Shown here one piece after another: positions 33,202-41,988 of a stretch of 64,000 nt of DNA. Made by a program: the position numbers and the translations under genes. The notes under the pieces were generated by a model that saw nothing but the letters and a program-made list of their open reading frames with translations, did not search any database and had not been told where the DNA came from. Source of the stretch: Streptomyces dysideae (GTDB lineage: Bacteria; Actinomycetota; Actinomycetes; Streptomycetales; Streptomycetaceae); the NCBI RefSeq assembly GCF_001514305.1, contig NZ_KQ949099.1, forward strand, positions 87,610 to 151,609, in the 5' to 3' direction. Position 1 is the first letter of the stretch. Every line of letters starts with the position of its first letter.

Positions 33202-34914
33202 ATGAACTCCAGCTACGCCGTCCCGGCCGTCGCCCTCGTCGTCCTCGCGACGGTCTTCGTCGGCGCCTTCGGCCTGCGCATCTCCCGCACCACCTCCGAC
33301 TTCTACGTCGCCTCCCGCACCGTCGGCCCCCGCCTCAACGCGGCCGCGATCAGCGGCGAGTACCTCTCCGCCGCCTCCTTCCTGGGCATCGCCGGCCTGG
33401 TCCTCGTCCAGGGCCCGGACATGCTCTGGTACCCGGTCGGCTACACCGCCGGCTATCTGGTCCTCCTGCTCTTCGTCGCCGCCCCGCTGCGCCGCTCCGG
33501 CGCCTACACACTGCCCGACTTCGCCGAGGCCCGCCTCGCCTCCCAGGCGGTGCGGCGGCTCGCGGGCGCCTTCGTCGTCGGCGTCGGCTGGCTGTACCTG
33601 CTGCCCCAGCTCCAGGGCGCCGGGCTGACGCTGACGGTCCTGACGGGGGCGCCCGCATGGCTCGGCGGAGTGATCGTCGCGGTCGTCGTGGTCGCCATCG
33701 TGGCCGCGGGCGGAATGCGCAGCATCACCTTCGTGCAGGCCTTCCAGTACTGGCTCAAGCTCACCGCCCTGCTCGTCCCCGCCCTCTTCCTGGCCCTCGC
33801 CTGGCAGGGCGACGGCGCCCCCCGGCACGCCTTCGACGAACCGGCGACCTTCCGCGAACAGCGCGTCGTCCGCGTCGACACCACCCTCGACCTGAACCTG
33901 GACCGGCCGCTGACCGTCACCGTGAGCGGCACCGTCGACGGCCGCACGCACGACGACCAGCAGCTCCGGCTCCCGGCCGGCACCCATCACATCAAGGGCG
34001 GCACCCGGCTGACCTTCGCCGCGGGCTCCCCCGTCCCCGAGCCCGACCGTGGCGCCAGCGGCGGCCTGTCGCCCTCGCAGGCCGAGACCCGCGGCGAACG
34101 CCCGCTGTACGCCACGTACGGACTGATCCTCGCCACCTTCCTCGGCACCATGGGCCTGCCGCACGTCGTCGTCCGCTTCTACACCAGCCCGCACGGCGTC
34201 GCCGCCCGCCGCACCACCGTCGCCGTGCTCGGCCTGATCGGCGCCTTCTACCTCCTGCCCCCGGTCTACGGCGCCCTCGGCCGCCTGTACGCCCCCGAGC
34301 TCACCCTCACCTCGGACGCGGACGCCGCCGTCCTGCTGCTGCCCGAGCGTGTGATCGGCGGCCTCGGCGGCGACCTGCTCGGCGCGCTGGTCGCCGGGGG
34401 CGCCTTCGCCGCGTTCCTGTCGACCGCCTCCGGCCTGACCATGGCCGTTGCGGGCGTGCTCACCCAGGACGTCCTCCCGGCCCGCGGCGTACGGCACTTC
34501 AGGCTCGGCACGGTCCTCGCGATGGCCGTACCGCTGGTGGCGAGTGTGCTGGTCGGCGGGCTGCCGGTCGCCGACGCCGTGGGGCTCGCTTTCGCCGTGT
34601 CGGCGTCGTCCTTCTGCCCGCTGCTGGTCCTCGGCATCTGGTGGCGGCGGCTGACCCCGCCGGGCGCGGCCGCCGGCATGCTGGTCGGCGGCGGTTCCGC
34701 GCTGCTCGCCGTCGCCGCGACGATGGCGGGCTTCCCGGGCACCGGCGCACTGCACGCCCTGCTGGCCTGGCCGGCGCTCTGGTCGGTGCCGCTGGGCTTC
34801 CTCACGATGATTCTGGTGTCCCTGGCGACCCCGGGCCGGGTGCCGACCGGGACGGCGGCGATCCTGGCGCGGTTCCATCTGCCGGAGGAGCTGCGGGCGG
34901 AGGTGAAGGCATGA
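33202..34914 (+). CDS. Sodium:solute symporter family transporter (acetate-type)
   Basis: A 570-residue SSS-family transporter with about 13 hydrophobic helices. Family parts include TTSDFYVASRTVGPRLNAAA, ISGEYLSAASFLGIAGLVL, GTMGLPHVVVRFYT and FAAFLSTASGLTMAVAGVL. This is the ActP-like branch, so a monocarboxylate such as acetate or pyruvate is the likely cargo, driven by a cation gradient. A polar insert (about 220-290, with DLNLDRPLTVTVSGTVDG) is predicted outside the helices. The LytS-like kinase gene overlaps its stop by four bases. Confidence 0.9.
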   Translation: MNSSYAVPAVALVVLATVFVGAFGLRISRTTSDFYVASRTVGPRLNAAAISGEYLSAASFLGIAGLVLVQGPDMLWYPVGYTAGYLVLLLFVAAPLRRSGAYTLPDFAEARLASQAVRRLAGAFVVGVGWLYLLPQLQGAGLTLTVLTGAPAWLGGVIVAVVVVAIVAAGGMRSITFVQAFQYWLKLTALLVPALFLALAWQGDGAPRHAFDEPATFREQRVVRVDTTLDLNLDRPLTVTVSGTVDGRTHDDQQLRLPAGTHHIKGGTRLTFAAGSPVPEPDRGASGGLSPSQAETRGERPLYATYGLILATFLGTMGLPHVVVRFYTSPHGVAARRTTVAVLGLIGAFYLLPPVYGALGRLYAPELTLTSDADAAVLLLPERVIGGLGGDLLGALVAGGAFAAFLSTASGLTMAVAGVLTQDVLPARGVRHFRLGTVLAMAVPLVASVLVGGLPVADAVGLAFAVSASSFCPLLVLGIWWRRLTPPGAAAGMLVGGGSALLAVAATMAGFPGTGALHALLAWPALWSVPLGFLTMILVSLATPGRVPTGTAAILARFHLPEELRAEVKA

Positions 34915-36128
34915 GCGGATTCATCGCGGGCCTGTGTGTGGCGATCCTGCCGCTGCTGGCCGCCGGTTTCTGGCTCGGCCGTCGCACCGCACGCCCCCAG
35001 AACCTCGGCGGCCTCGGCACCCCCGTCGAACACGCCACCTTCCAGACCCTGCACACCGCCTCCCTCGCCGCACCCCCGCTGCGGGCGGGCCTGACCGAGG
35101 AGACCGCCCGCAGGTCGGCCCGCCGCCTGCGCACGCTGCTCGGCACGGACGCGCTCTGTCTGACGGACCAGAAGGAGGTCCTGGCCTGGGACGGGGTGGG
35201 CGGCCACCACCGTACGGAGATCATGGAACGCCTCGCCGGGCCGCTGGAGTCGGGCCGCGGCGAGGCGTTCCCGCTCACCTGCGAAACCCCCGACTGCCCG
35301 GTCCGCTGGGCCGTCGTCGCCCCGCTCACCGTCGACGACCGTGTCCACGGCGCCCTCGTCGCCTGCGCGCCCCGCGAGTCGGCGGTGCTCGTCCGGGCGG
35401 CCGGCGAGGTGGCCCGCTGGGTCTCCGTCCAGCTGGAGCTCGCGGACCTCGACCAGTCCCGCACCCGCCTCATAGAGGCCGAGATCAAGGCCCTGCGCGC
35501 CCAGATATCCCCGCACTTCATCTTCAACTCGCTCGCGGTGATCGCGTCATTCGTCCGCACCGACCCCGAGCGCGCCCGCGAACTGCTCCTGGAGTTCGCC
35601 GACTTCACCCGCTACTCGTTCCGCAGGCACGGCGACTTCACCACCCTGGCCGACGAACTCCACGCCATCGACCACTACTTGGCCCTCGTCCGGGCACGCT
35701 TCGGTGACCGCCTCTCCGTCACCCTCCAGATCGCCCCGGAAGTCCTGCCGGTCGCCCTGCCCTTCCTCTGCCTCCAGCCGCTCGTCGAGAACGCCGTCAA
35801 ACACGGTCTGGAGGGCAAGGCTGTGACTGCCGCAGGCAAGAGCCACATCAGCATCACCGCACAGGACGCCGGTGCCGAGGCCCTGGTCGTCATCGAGGAC
35901 GACGGCGCCGGCATGGACCCCGTCCTGCTGCGCCGCATCCTCGCGGGCGAGGTCAGTCCGTCGGGCGGCATCGGGCTGTCCAACGTGGACGACCGGCTCC
36001 GCCAGGTCTACGGCGACGACTACGGACTCGTCATCGAGACCGCCCTGGGAGCGGGCATGAAGATCACCGCCCGGCTGCCGAAGTACCAGCCGGGGGTGCA
36101 CTCCGCAGGGCGGCTCACCGGCGAATGA
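34911..36128 (+). CDS. LytS-like sensor histidine kinase
   Basis: A 405-residue kinase with one N-terminal helix (FIAGLCVAILPLLAAGFWLG), a GAF-like sensing region (about 40-180) and a His_kinase/HATPase output of the LytS class. The phospho-acceptor is in LRAQISPHFIFNSLAVIASF, followed by the N box LQPLVENAVKHGLEGK and G boxes IEDDGAGM and GGIGLSNVDDRL. The ATG overlaps the symporter stop. Its partner is the LytTR regulator at the head of the operon. The single helix suggests the signal may come through the co-encoded transporter or from the cytosol. Confidence 0.92.
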   Translation: MSGFIAGLCVAILPLLAAGFWLGRRTARPQNLGGLGTPVEHATFQTLHTASLAAPPLRAGLTEETARRSARRLRTLLGTDALCLTDQKEVLAWDGVGGHHRTEIMERLAGPLESGRGEAFPLTCETPDCPVRWAVVAPLTVDDRVHGALVACAPRESAVLVRAAGEVARWVSVQLELADLDQSRTRLIEAEIKALRAQISPHFIFNSLAVIASFVRTDPERARELLLEFADFTRYSFRRHGDFTTLADELHAIDHYLALVRARFGDRLSVTLQIAPEVLPVALPFLCLQPLVENAVKHGLEGKAVTAAGKSHISITAQDAGAEALVVIEDDGAGMDPVLLRRILAGEVSPSGGIGLSNVDDRLRQVYGDDYGLVIETALGAGMKITARLPKYQPGVHSAGRLTGE

Positions 36129-36131
36129 GGC

Positions 36132-36302
36132 TCAGGTACTACGGGTGGCGATCATCCCGAGAGTGATCAAGCCCAGCACCACCCACCCGAACCACAGCCA
36201 GCCGTTGCTCCCGAGCGCCACCGTGTAGGCCGTCACCGCGACGAGTCCGCCGATGGTGAGACCTCCCATCGTCTTCGTAGAACTGTCCGTAGAACCGGGC
36301 AT
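36132..36302 (-). CDS. Small two-helix membrane protein
   Basis: A 56-residue protein: polar N-terminus (PGSTDSSTKT) then two predicted helices (GGLTIGGLVAVTAYTVAL and WLWFGWVVLGLITLGMIAT). ATG at 36302 follows GGAGGGTG at good spacing. It starts 13 bp after the kinase gene on minus and is probably co-transcribed with it. The family is not recognised; the position suggests a membrane partner of the kinase. It is convergent with the LytS-like gene with only 3 bp between stops. Confidence 0.65.
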   Translation of the reverse strand: MPGSTDSSTKTMGGLTIGGLVAVTAYTVALGSNGWLWFGWVVLGLITLGMIATRST

Positions 36303-36315
36303 CGCAACACCCTCC

Positions 36316-38184
36316 TCATGGTTCGTTCCCCTCCATGGTGCCCCCGTTCTGCCTGCGGACGGTGCACACGACGAAATGCGTACCGGACTTCCAGGCACTT
36401 CCGCTCGTCCAGGAGCCCGCCGTGTAGACGGACGGGTCGAAGCCGTACTCGCGCGGCGGTATGTCACGGGCGCACGCCGTGTCCGATTCGGTGCGCGCCT
36501 CGGGAAGCGTCACGTCTTCGCCCAGCCGGGTGAACCCGAGCACCTGCTCGTCGTGCGGGCCGTCGCAGGACACCAGCCGGGCGTTCCGGTTGGACGGCAC
36601 CTTCAGGCAGTCCCGCCGCTGCATGGTCGCCGTGTCGGCGAAGGCCGAACCCAGCTCGCGATGACCGCCGAGCGGCCCGTGCACCGGCCCGTGCGCCCCC
36701 AGCACCAGACAGGCGGTACGCCGTTCCGCGGCCTCGAACCCCGCCTCGCTCGGCACGACGGCGAAGCCGCGCACGTCCGCGAGCCGTCCGCGCAGCTCCC
36801 GCGTGAGCTCCTCGCACGCCGCCGGGCTCTCCTGCCGCGCCTCGGCGGCGTTCGCGGCCTCGGCGAACGCCATCACCTGCCCGTCCGGCGCCTGCTCCCG
36901 GCAGGTCGGATCGAGCTGCAGCCGGGGCGTGCCCCGGAACGGCTGCGCGCCGGGCCAGTCGGCGAGCACACAGTCGCCGTCCTTCAGCGGCCGGTCCAGC
37001 CCCACGGCGTCGCCGTACGGCTTCGCCTCACCGCCGGGGGGCTGCTGGGCCATGGCGTACCAGACCCCGCCCCCGGCGAGCGCCAGCCCGAGGAGACCCG
37101 CGATGACGGACTGCAGCACCCGCGGACGGGTACGGCGCCGCCTGCCGGGCCCTCTCGGTACCGGCTCGACGAGGGGCCCGAAGCCGGCCGGAGCGGCTGT
37201 GGCCGCGACACCGAAGCCCCCGCCACCGGGCGGCGGCGGGGGCGGAGGAGGGGAGACCCCGGCCCAGTGCGGCTGCGACCCGAGGTCGGTCTGTGTCCGG
37301 GCGAACGGGTCGGCCTGCGGAGTGACGATCCGCGACAGCGCCGCCTCCGCCTCGACCGAGGTCAGCCGCCGCGCGGGATCCTTCTCCAGCAGCGCCTGGA
37401 GCACGGGACCCAGCGCACCGGCGCGCGAGACCGGGCGCGGTTCCTCCACGACCACCGCGGTCATCTCCGCGAGATGCGACTCCCGCTCGAAGGGACCGCG
37501 GCCCTCGACGCCCTGGTAGAGCGTGCAGCCCAGCGAGAACAGGTCGGCGGCCGGGGTCGGCGGCCCGCCCGTGACCCGCTCCGGCGCCAGATAGCCCGCC
37601 GTGCCCACGAGCGCCGACGCCAGCGTGTACCGCGTCTCCCCGGCGTCCGGCTGCACGGAGATGCCGTAGTCGGTGAGCAGGACACGGCCGTACGGCGACC
37701 CGGTGCGGTCCGGTGCGAGCAGGATGTTCGCCGGTTTCACGTCCCGGTGCATGACCCCCCGCTCATGCCCCGCGGTCAGCGCGTCGAGCACGGCCAGCCC
37801 GATCCGGGCACACTCCGCGGGCGCCAGCGGGCCGCGCTGCTCCACCAGGTTGCGCAGGTCCACCGCGCCCGCCACGTACTCCATGACGATCCACGGCAGC
37901 CCCTCGTGCTCCAGCACGTCGTGCACGGTCACCACATGCGGATGTCCGCGCAGCCCCGCCGCGTGCCGCGCCTCGGCCCGGGCCCGGGCCACCCTGGCCT
38001 CCCGTTCGTGACCGGCCTCGGCCGGGTCCCGGAACACGATCTCCTTGAGTGCGACCTCGCAGGCGAGTCTCTGGTCGTGGGCGAGCCAGACATGGCCCAT
38101 ACCGCCGCTGCCGAGCTGGTTCAGCAGCAGATAACGGCCGGCGATGACCCGGCCCACTCCCGACGTCGGTGATCCTGAAGGCAT
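36316..38184 (-). CDS. Transmembrane Ser/Thr protein kinase (PknB-like)
   Basis: A 622-residue Hanks-type kinase. The cytosolic kinase domain (about 15-275) has the Gly loop QLGSGGMGHVW, the ATP lysine in EVALKEIVF, catalytic HRDVKPANILL, DYG in place of DFG (LLTDYGISVQP), and APE in GYLAPERVTGG. A Pro-rich juxtamembrane linker follows, then one helix (SVIAGLLGLALAGGGVWYA) and an extracellular domain of about 230 residues with several cysteines (GDCVLADWPG, DPTCREQAP, ACLVLGAHG, RRDCLKVPS). The extracellular part is not PASTA-type, but the next gene encodes a PASTA lipoprotein. It probably senses the cell surface. Confidence 0.92.
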   Translation of the reverse strand: MPSGSPTSGVGRVIAGRYLLLNQLGSGGMGHVWLAHDQRLACEVALKEIVFRDPAEAGHEREARVARARAEARHAAGLRGHPHVVTVHDVLEHEGLPWIVMEYVAGAVDLRNLVEQRGPLAPAECARIGLAVLDALTAGHERGVMHRDVKPANILLAPDRTGSPYGRVLLTDYGISVQPDAGETRYTLASALVGTAGYLAPERVTGGPPTPAADLFSLGCTLYQGVEGRGPFERESHLAEMTAVVVEEPRPVSRAGALGPVLQALLEKDPARRLTSVEAEAALSRIVTPQADPFARTQTDLGSQPHWAGVSPPPPPPPPGGGGFGVAATAAPAGFGPLVEPVPRGPGRRRRTRPRVLQSVIAGLLGLALAGGGVWYAMAQQPPGGEAKPYGDAVGLDRPLKDGDCVLADWPGAQPFRGTPRLQLDPTCREQAPDGQVMAFAEAANAAEARQESPAACEELTRELRGRLADVRGFAVVPSEAGFEAAERRTACLVLGAHGPVHGPLGGHRELGSAFADTATMQRRDCLKVPSNRNARLVSCDGPHDEQVLGFTRLGEDVTLPEARTESDTACARDIPPREYGFDPSVYTAGSWTSGSAWKSGTHFVVCTVRRQNGGTMEGNEP

Positions 38185-38210
38185 CCGGTGACTCCCGGGC
38201 TCTGCGGGTG

Positions 38211-39572
38211 CTACGTGGTCGCGCTTGCGGTGGGGCCGTCGGGCGACGCCGGCTCGCTCGTCGCCGGCGCGGAGGTGGCCGGGGCGCTGGTCTCGGGAGG
38301 GGGTGGGGGCGGCGCGCTGCTGGTCTCAGGCGGCGATGGAGGTGGCGGTGGTGGCGCACTGCTGGTGAGCGGGGCGCTGGTCGGGGGCGCGCTGGTCTCG
38401 GGCGGCGGTGCGGTGGTCGTGGGCTCCTCGCTCGGCGGAGCCGAGGAGGACGGCGGCCGGGAGGACGGGGCCTCGCTCGGGGGAGCGGAGCTGGGTGGCC
38501 CGGAGCTCGAGGTCCCGGAGGACGAGGACGGCTGGGCGGACGTCGACGGGCCGACCGGCGGCGACGATGCCGAACCCGGGGGAGCGGACGTACCACTTGA
38601 CCCGCTACCGGACTCGCCGCCGGACCCCCCACCCGGCGACCCGCCGGACGCTCCTCCGGCCACGCTCAGCATCACGTACTCCCCGAACCGCAGCTCGGTC
38701 CCGGCCGGCGGATCCGACGCCGTGACCCGGGCGTTGTCCGGCGGCAGCCCCTTGCCGTCGAACCCGGCCGCCAGCCCCCTGTCGGCCAGCCGCCGGCTCG
38801 CCTGCCCGAACGTCGTCCCGGCGAGGCTGGGCACCGCGCGCCGCTCCCGGGTGTCGAACGCGGCGTCGTCCTCGCCCGTGCTGCCGACCGGCCGGTTGAT
38901 GCCCCGGTCGGGCTCCTGGACGTCCACGAGGGCGATCCGCTCCAGTTTCCGGGCGGCGGGCCGCACGGCCAGCACGGAGGTCCGCTCGTACCCCTTCCAC
39001 TTCTCGTTGCCGTCCTCGAAATCGACCTTTATCCGGCTGGTGTCACCCTCGAAGGGACGCAGCGGATTTCCGCACGAACACTTCACGGCGGGAAGTCCCT
39101 GCTCGTCGACGAGAATCGTGATTCCCGCCTGGAGCAGTGAGTTGTAGGGAACGGCCTTTCCCTTTTTGTAGTCGTGGTTCTGCACGAGAGTGTCGTGACG
39201 CAGGAGAACCGGTGTGAGCCGGTCCAGATAATCCGGAATCCCGGCGGTGGTGATGTCCAGGGCGGCCGCCCAGGCCCGCGCCTTCGCATCGTTCGCGGGA
39301 TCGGTGAGGAACGCCTCGAGCTTCTCGACGTCACAGAGCGCGGGCTGCTTCGACCCGCCGTACAGCCCAGGCGTGTCCCCCTGCTGGAGACCGCCCCGCG
39401 CCGTCTGCGACCGGACCTGGGCGTCCCGGCCCAGCCCCTGGTCCTCGTCGAAGAACGGCGCGAGCGACGGCACCCCCGCCGCGACGGCCTTCACCAGGAG
39501 CAGGGGCGCGTCCCGGTCGCACCCGCTGAGCGCGAGAACGAGGACCAACAGCACAAACACGCGAAATGCCAT
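38211..39572 (-). CDS. DUF6777-type lipoprotein with PASTA domain and S/T/P tail
   Basis: A 453-residue exported lipoprotein. Residues 1-18 are a signal peptide with lipobox ALSGC; about 30-230 form a domain I assign to DUF6777 (contains GLYGGSKQPALCDVEKLEAF and LQAGITILVDEQGLPAVKCS); about 247-305 are one PASTA repeat (VPSLAGTTFGQASRRLADRG, DPPAGTELRFGEYVMLSV); 305-453 are a low-complexity Ser/Thr/Pro/Gly tail. ATG at 39572 follows GGGGGAG. PASTA domains bind uncrosslinked peptidoglycan or lipid II, so with the kinase encoded next it could form a split receptor. Stop is 26 bp from the kinase start. Confidence 0.85.
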   Translation of the reverse strand: MAFRVFVLLVLVLALSGCDRDAPLLLVKAVAAGVPSLAPFFDEDQGLGRDAQVRSQTARGGLQQGDTPGLYGGSKQPALCDVEKLEAFLTDPANDAKARAWAAALDITTAGIPDYLDRLTPVLLRHDTLVQNHDYKKGKAVPYNSLLQAGITILVDEQGLPAVKCSCGNPLRPFEGDTSRIKVDFEDGNEKWKGYERTSVLAVRPAARKLERIALVDVQEPDRGINRPVGSTGEDDAAFDTRERRAVPSLAGTTFGQASRRLADRGLAAGFDGKGLPPDNARVTASDPPAGTELRFGEYVMLSVAGGASGGSPGGGSGGESGSGSSGTSAPPGSASSPPVGPSTSAQPSSSSGTSSSGPPSSAPPSEAPSSRPPSSSAPPSEEPTTTAPPPETSAPPTSAPLTSSAPPPPPPSPPETSSAPPPPPPETSAPATSAPATSEPASPDGPTASATT

Positions 39573-39656
39573 CACCGCTCCCCCCGGCGGTTCCCCCGAC
39601 GCGTTTCATGCTACTGAATGGAAAAGCAATTCAGGAGGCTTGAGGGAAATGAGGAT

Positions 39657-40607
39657 TCAGCGCCCGCGTGCGCTGAGTGAGGCCAAATAGGCGTTGTACG
39701 CCTCGAGTTCCTTGTCGCCGTCCCGGTCGGCGGCCCGGTCCTGGCGCTTGGCCTGCCGCTGCTCCGAGCCGTACCACTGGAACAGCAGCGCGATCAGCAC
39801 CAGTACGGACGGGATCTCACTGAACGCCCAGGCGATACCGCCGGCGGCGTTCTGGTCGGACAGCGCGTCGATGCCGAGCGAGGCGGGCGGGTTCTTGAAC
39901 GTCTCGACCATCGGAGTCGACGCCATCATCAGCGCGATCCCGAAGAACGCGTGGAACGGCATGCCCGCGAAAAGTTCCAGCATCCGCATCAGATAGCCCG
40001 GCCGGTGCGGACCGGGATCGACGCCGATGATCGGCCAGAAGAAGACCACGCCGACGGCGAGGAAGTGCAGCATCATCGCGATGTGCCCCGTGCTCGAGCC
40101 CATCAGGAAGTCGAAGATCGGCGTGAAGTACACCGCGTACAGGCTCGCGATGAACATCGGGATGGTGAACGCGGGGTGCGTGATGATCCGCATGTACCGG
40201 CTGTGCAGCAGCATCAGCAGCAGCTCACGCGGTCCCTTGCGGCCCCGGCCCGCCGTCGGCAGCGCGCGCAGCGCCAGCGTGACCGGGGCGCCGAGCAGGA
40301 TCAGGATCGGCGACAGCATGCTGATCACCATGTGCTGCACCATGTGCACGCTGAACATGACCATGCCGTAGTCATTGAGCTTGGTGCACATCATCAGCGC
40401 GATGGTCAGCACACCCACGACGTACGACACGGTCCGCCCGACCGGCCACTTGTCCCCACGCCGCGTCAGCCGGACGACCCCCCACGCGTACAGCCCGAGC
40501 CCCACCAGACAGGCGACGAGGAAGAACGGGTCCGCGGACCATCCCAGCCCTCGCCCCAGCGTGAACGGCGGCAGATCCATGGTCATGCCGTGCCCGCTGT
40601 GATCCAT
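39657..40607 (-). CDS. CtaG-like cytochrome c oxidase assembly protein
   Basis: A 316-residue membrane protein of the caa3-type CtaG family, involved in copper delivery or cytochrome oxidase assembly. About seven helices are visible; His/Met-rich features (MDHSGHGMTM at the N-terminus, FSVHMVQHMVISML, STGHIAMMLHFLAVG, GMPFHAFFGIALMMAS) fit copper handling. The C-terminus is a charged cytosolic tail. ATG at 40607 follows AGGAG at 8 bases. No oxidase subunit gene is adjacent. Confidence 0.9.
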   Translation of the reverse strand: MDHSGHGMTMDLPPFTLGRGLGWSADPFFLVACLVGLGLYAWGVVRLTRRGDKWPVGRTVSYVVGVLTIALMMCTKLNDYGMVMFSVHMVQHMVISMLSPILILLGAPVTLALRALPTAGRGRKGPRELLLMLLHSRYMRIITHPAFTIPMFIASLYAVYFTPIFDFLMGSSTGHIAMMLHFLAVGVVFFWPIIGVDPGPHRPGYLMRMLELFAGMPFHAFFGIALMMASTPMVETFKNPPASLGIDALSDQNAAGGIAWAFSEIPSVLVLIALLFQWYGSEQRQAKRQDRAADRDGDKELEAYNAYLASLSARGR

Positions 40608-40663
40608 TCCGCCGGCTCCTGATTCGTGGGGGTTGCGCGCTGTCTGTCCGCACACAGACTAGA

Positions 40664-40697
40664 ACCGCCCCCGGCAACGAATGTCACCGGGGGCGGT
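40664..40697. terminator. Terminator hairpin upstream of ctaG-like gene (end of pfkA side)
   Basis: Perfect 11-bp stem ACCGCCCCCGG (40664-40674) with CCGGGGGCGGT (40687-40697). It lies between pfkA and the CtaG-like gene, both on minus, and probably ends the pfkA transcript. Confidence 0.75.
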
Positions 40698-40700
40698 GCA

Positions 40701-40757
40701 GCGCCCCTTCAGAGGCGCGGGGCTGTATCAATATGCGGCTCCGCCGCGTGGGCGCGA
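40701..40757. repeat. Dispersed element B
   Basis: Stretch with GCGCCCCTTCAGAGGCGC, GGGGCTGTATCAATATGCGG and CTCCGCCGC hairpins. In reverse orientation it matches 12604-12642 (CTGATACAGCC, GCGGCGGAGCCGC). Both copies sit in gene-end regions. A Streptomyces-type REP-like sequence. Confidence 0.75.
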
Positions 40758-40773
40758 TCAACCACTGATCACG

Positions 40774-41799
40774 TCACAACACGCACTCGGCCTCTTCATA
40801 CCGCTCAGCCGGAACCGTCTTGAGTTGCTCCACCGCCTCGGCCAGAGACACCATCACGATGTCGGTCCCCCGAAGCGCCGTCATCTTCCCGAACTCCCCC
40901 CGGTGCACAGCCTCCACCGCATGCCACCCGAACCGAGTCGCCAGCACCCGGTCGTACGCGGTAGGCGTACCACCCCGCTGCACATGCCCCAGAATCACCG
41001 GCCGAGCCTCCTTGCCCAGCCGATGCTCCAGCTCGATCGACAGCTGACGGGCGATCCCGGCGAACCGCTCATGCCCGTAGACGTCCTTGCCGCCCTCGTC
41101 GAACTCCATCGTCCCGGCGGCCGGCTTCGCCCCCTCCGCCGCGACGACGATCGCGAACCGCTTGCCCGCCTCGAACCGCTCGCCGACCCGCGCGGCCAAC
41201 TCCTCGATGTCGAAGGGCCGTTCCGGTACGACGATGGCGTGCGCGCCGGCGGCCATGCCGGAGTGCAGTGCGATCCAGCCGGTGTGGCGCCCCATGACCT
41301 CGACGACCAGGACGCGCTGGTGGGACTCGGCGGTGGTCTTCAGCCGGTCCAACGCCTCCGTCGCGACGCCGACGGCCGTGTCGAAGCCGAAGGTGACGTC
41401 GGTGACGGCGATGTCGTTGTCGATGGTCTTCGGCACGCCCACGACGGGCAGACCGCTGTCCGACATCAGCCGGGCGGCCTTGAGCGTGCCCTCACCCCCG
41501 ATCGGGATGATCGCGTCCAGACCGAGCTCCTCGAGGTGCCCCTTCGCCCGCTCCACGCCGTCGCGCAGATGCGAGGGCTGGACCCGGGAGGAACCGAGGA
41601 TCGTGCCGCCGCGAGCCAGGATGCCGCTCACCGCGTCGAGGTCGAGCTTGAGGTAGTCGCACTCCAGGAGACCCTTCCAGCCGTCCCGGAAGCCGATGAC
41701 CTCGTCGCCGTGGTCGACGACGGCGCGGTGCACGACGGACCGGATGACGGCGTTCAGGCCGGGGCAGTCGCCGCCGGACGTGAGGACACCAATGCGCAT
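40774..41799 (-). CDS. pfkA: 6-phosphofructokinase
   Basis: A 341-residue glycolytic enzyme that phosphorylates fructose-6-phosphate. Motifs: TSGGDCPGLNAVIRS, ARGGTILGSSR, IGGEGTLKAAR (Gly at the position that favours ATP over pyrophosphate), catalytic PKTIDNDI, MGRHTGWIALHSG and GHVQRGGTPTA. Length and motifs fit the actinobacterial ATP-dependent group. AAGG precedes the ATG. A 26-bp near-perfect palindrome lies just upstream. Confidence 0.96.
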   Translation of the reverse strand: MRIGVLTSGGDCPGLNAVIRSVVHRAVVDHGDEVIGFRDGWKGLLECDYLKLDLDAVSGILARGGTILGSSRVQPSHLRDGVERAKGHLEELGLDAIIPIGGEGTLKAARLMSDSGLPVVGVPKTIDNDIAVTDVTFGFDTAVGVATEALDRLKTTAESHQRVLVVEVMGRHTGWIALHSGMAAGAHAIVVPERPFDIEELAARVGERFEAGKRFAIVVAAEGAKPAAGTMEFDEGGKDVYGHERFAGIARQLSIELEHRLGKEARPVILGHVQRGGTPTAYDRVLATRFGWHAVEAVHRGEFGKMTALRGTDIVMVSLAEAVEQLKTVPAERYEEAECVL

Positions 41800-41817
41800 A
41801 GCCCGAAATACCTTCTC

Positions 41818-41843
41818 AACGTGGGCCGGATCCGGACCACGTT
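41818..41843. promoter_or_regulatory. 26-bp near-perfect palindrome upstream of pfkA
   Basis: AACGTGG and CCACGTT arms enclose CCGGATCCGG, with one mismatched pair. It covers -19 to -44 relative to the pfkA ATG. Position and symmetry suggest a repressor operator or a leader hairpin; no known regulator is assigned. Confidence 0.6.
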
Positions 41844-41988
41844 GTCCGGCTCGATCCCCGCCACCCTAGCGGCAGGAGGGGGCGGGGCCGAACCATGCGT
41901 CCGCCTGCTGGACGACCCCGCTCACCTGTGCGGACACAGCGTCAGACGGGCTGGTAAAGCCTGGCTTGAGAACAGGTGTACGCGCCGG

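Noticed and set aside
33657..34910. A long extension of the LytS-like kinase frame upstream
   Set aside because: It overlaps the symporter gene in another frame and is Arg-rich; ATG 34911 overlaps the symporter stop in the usual coupled form.
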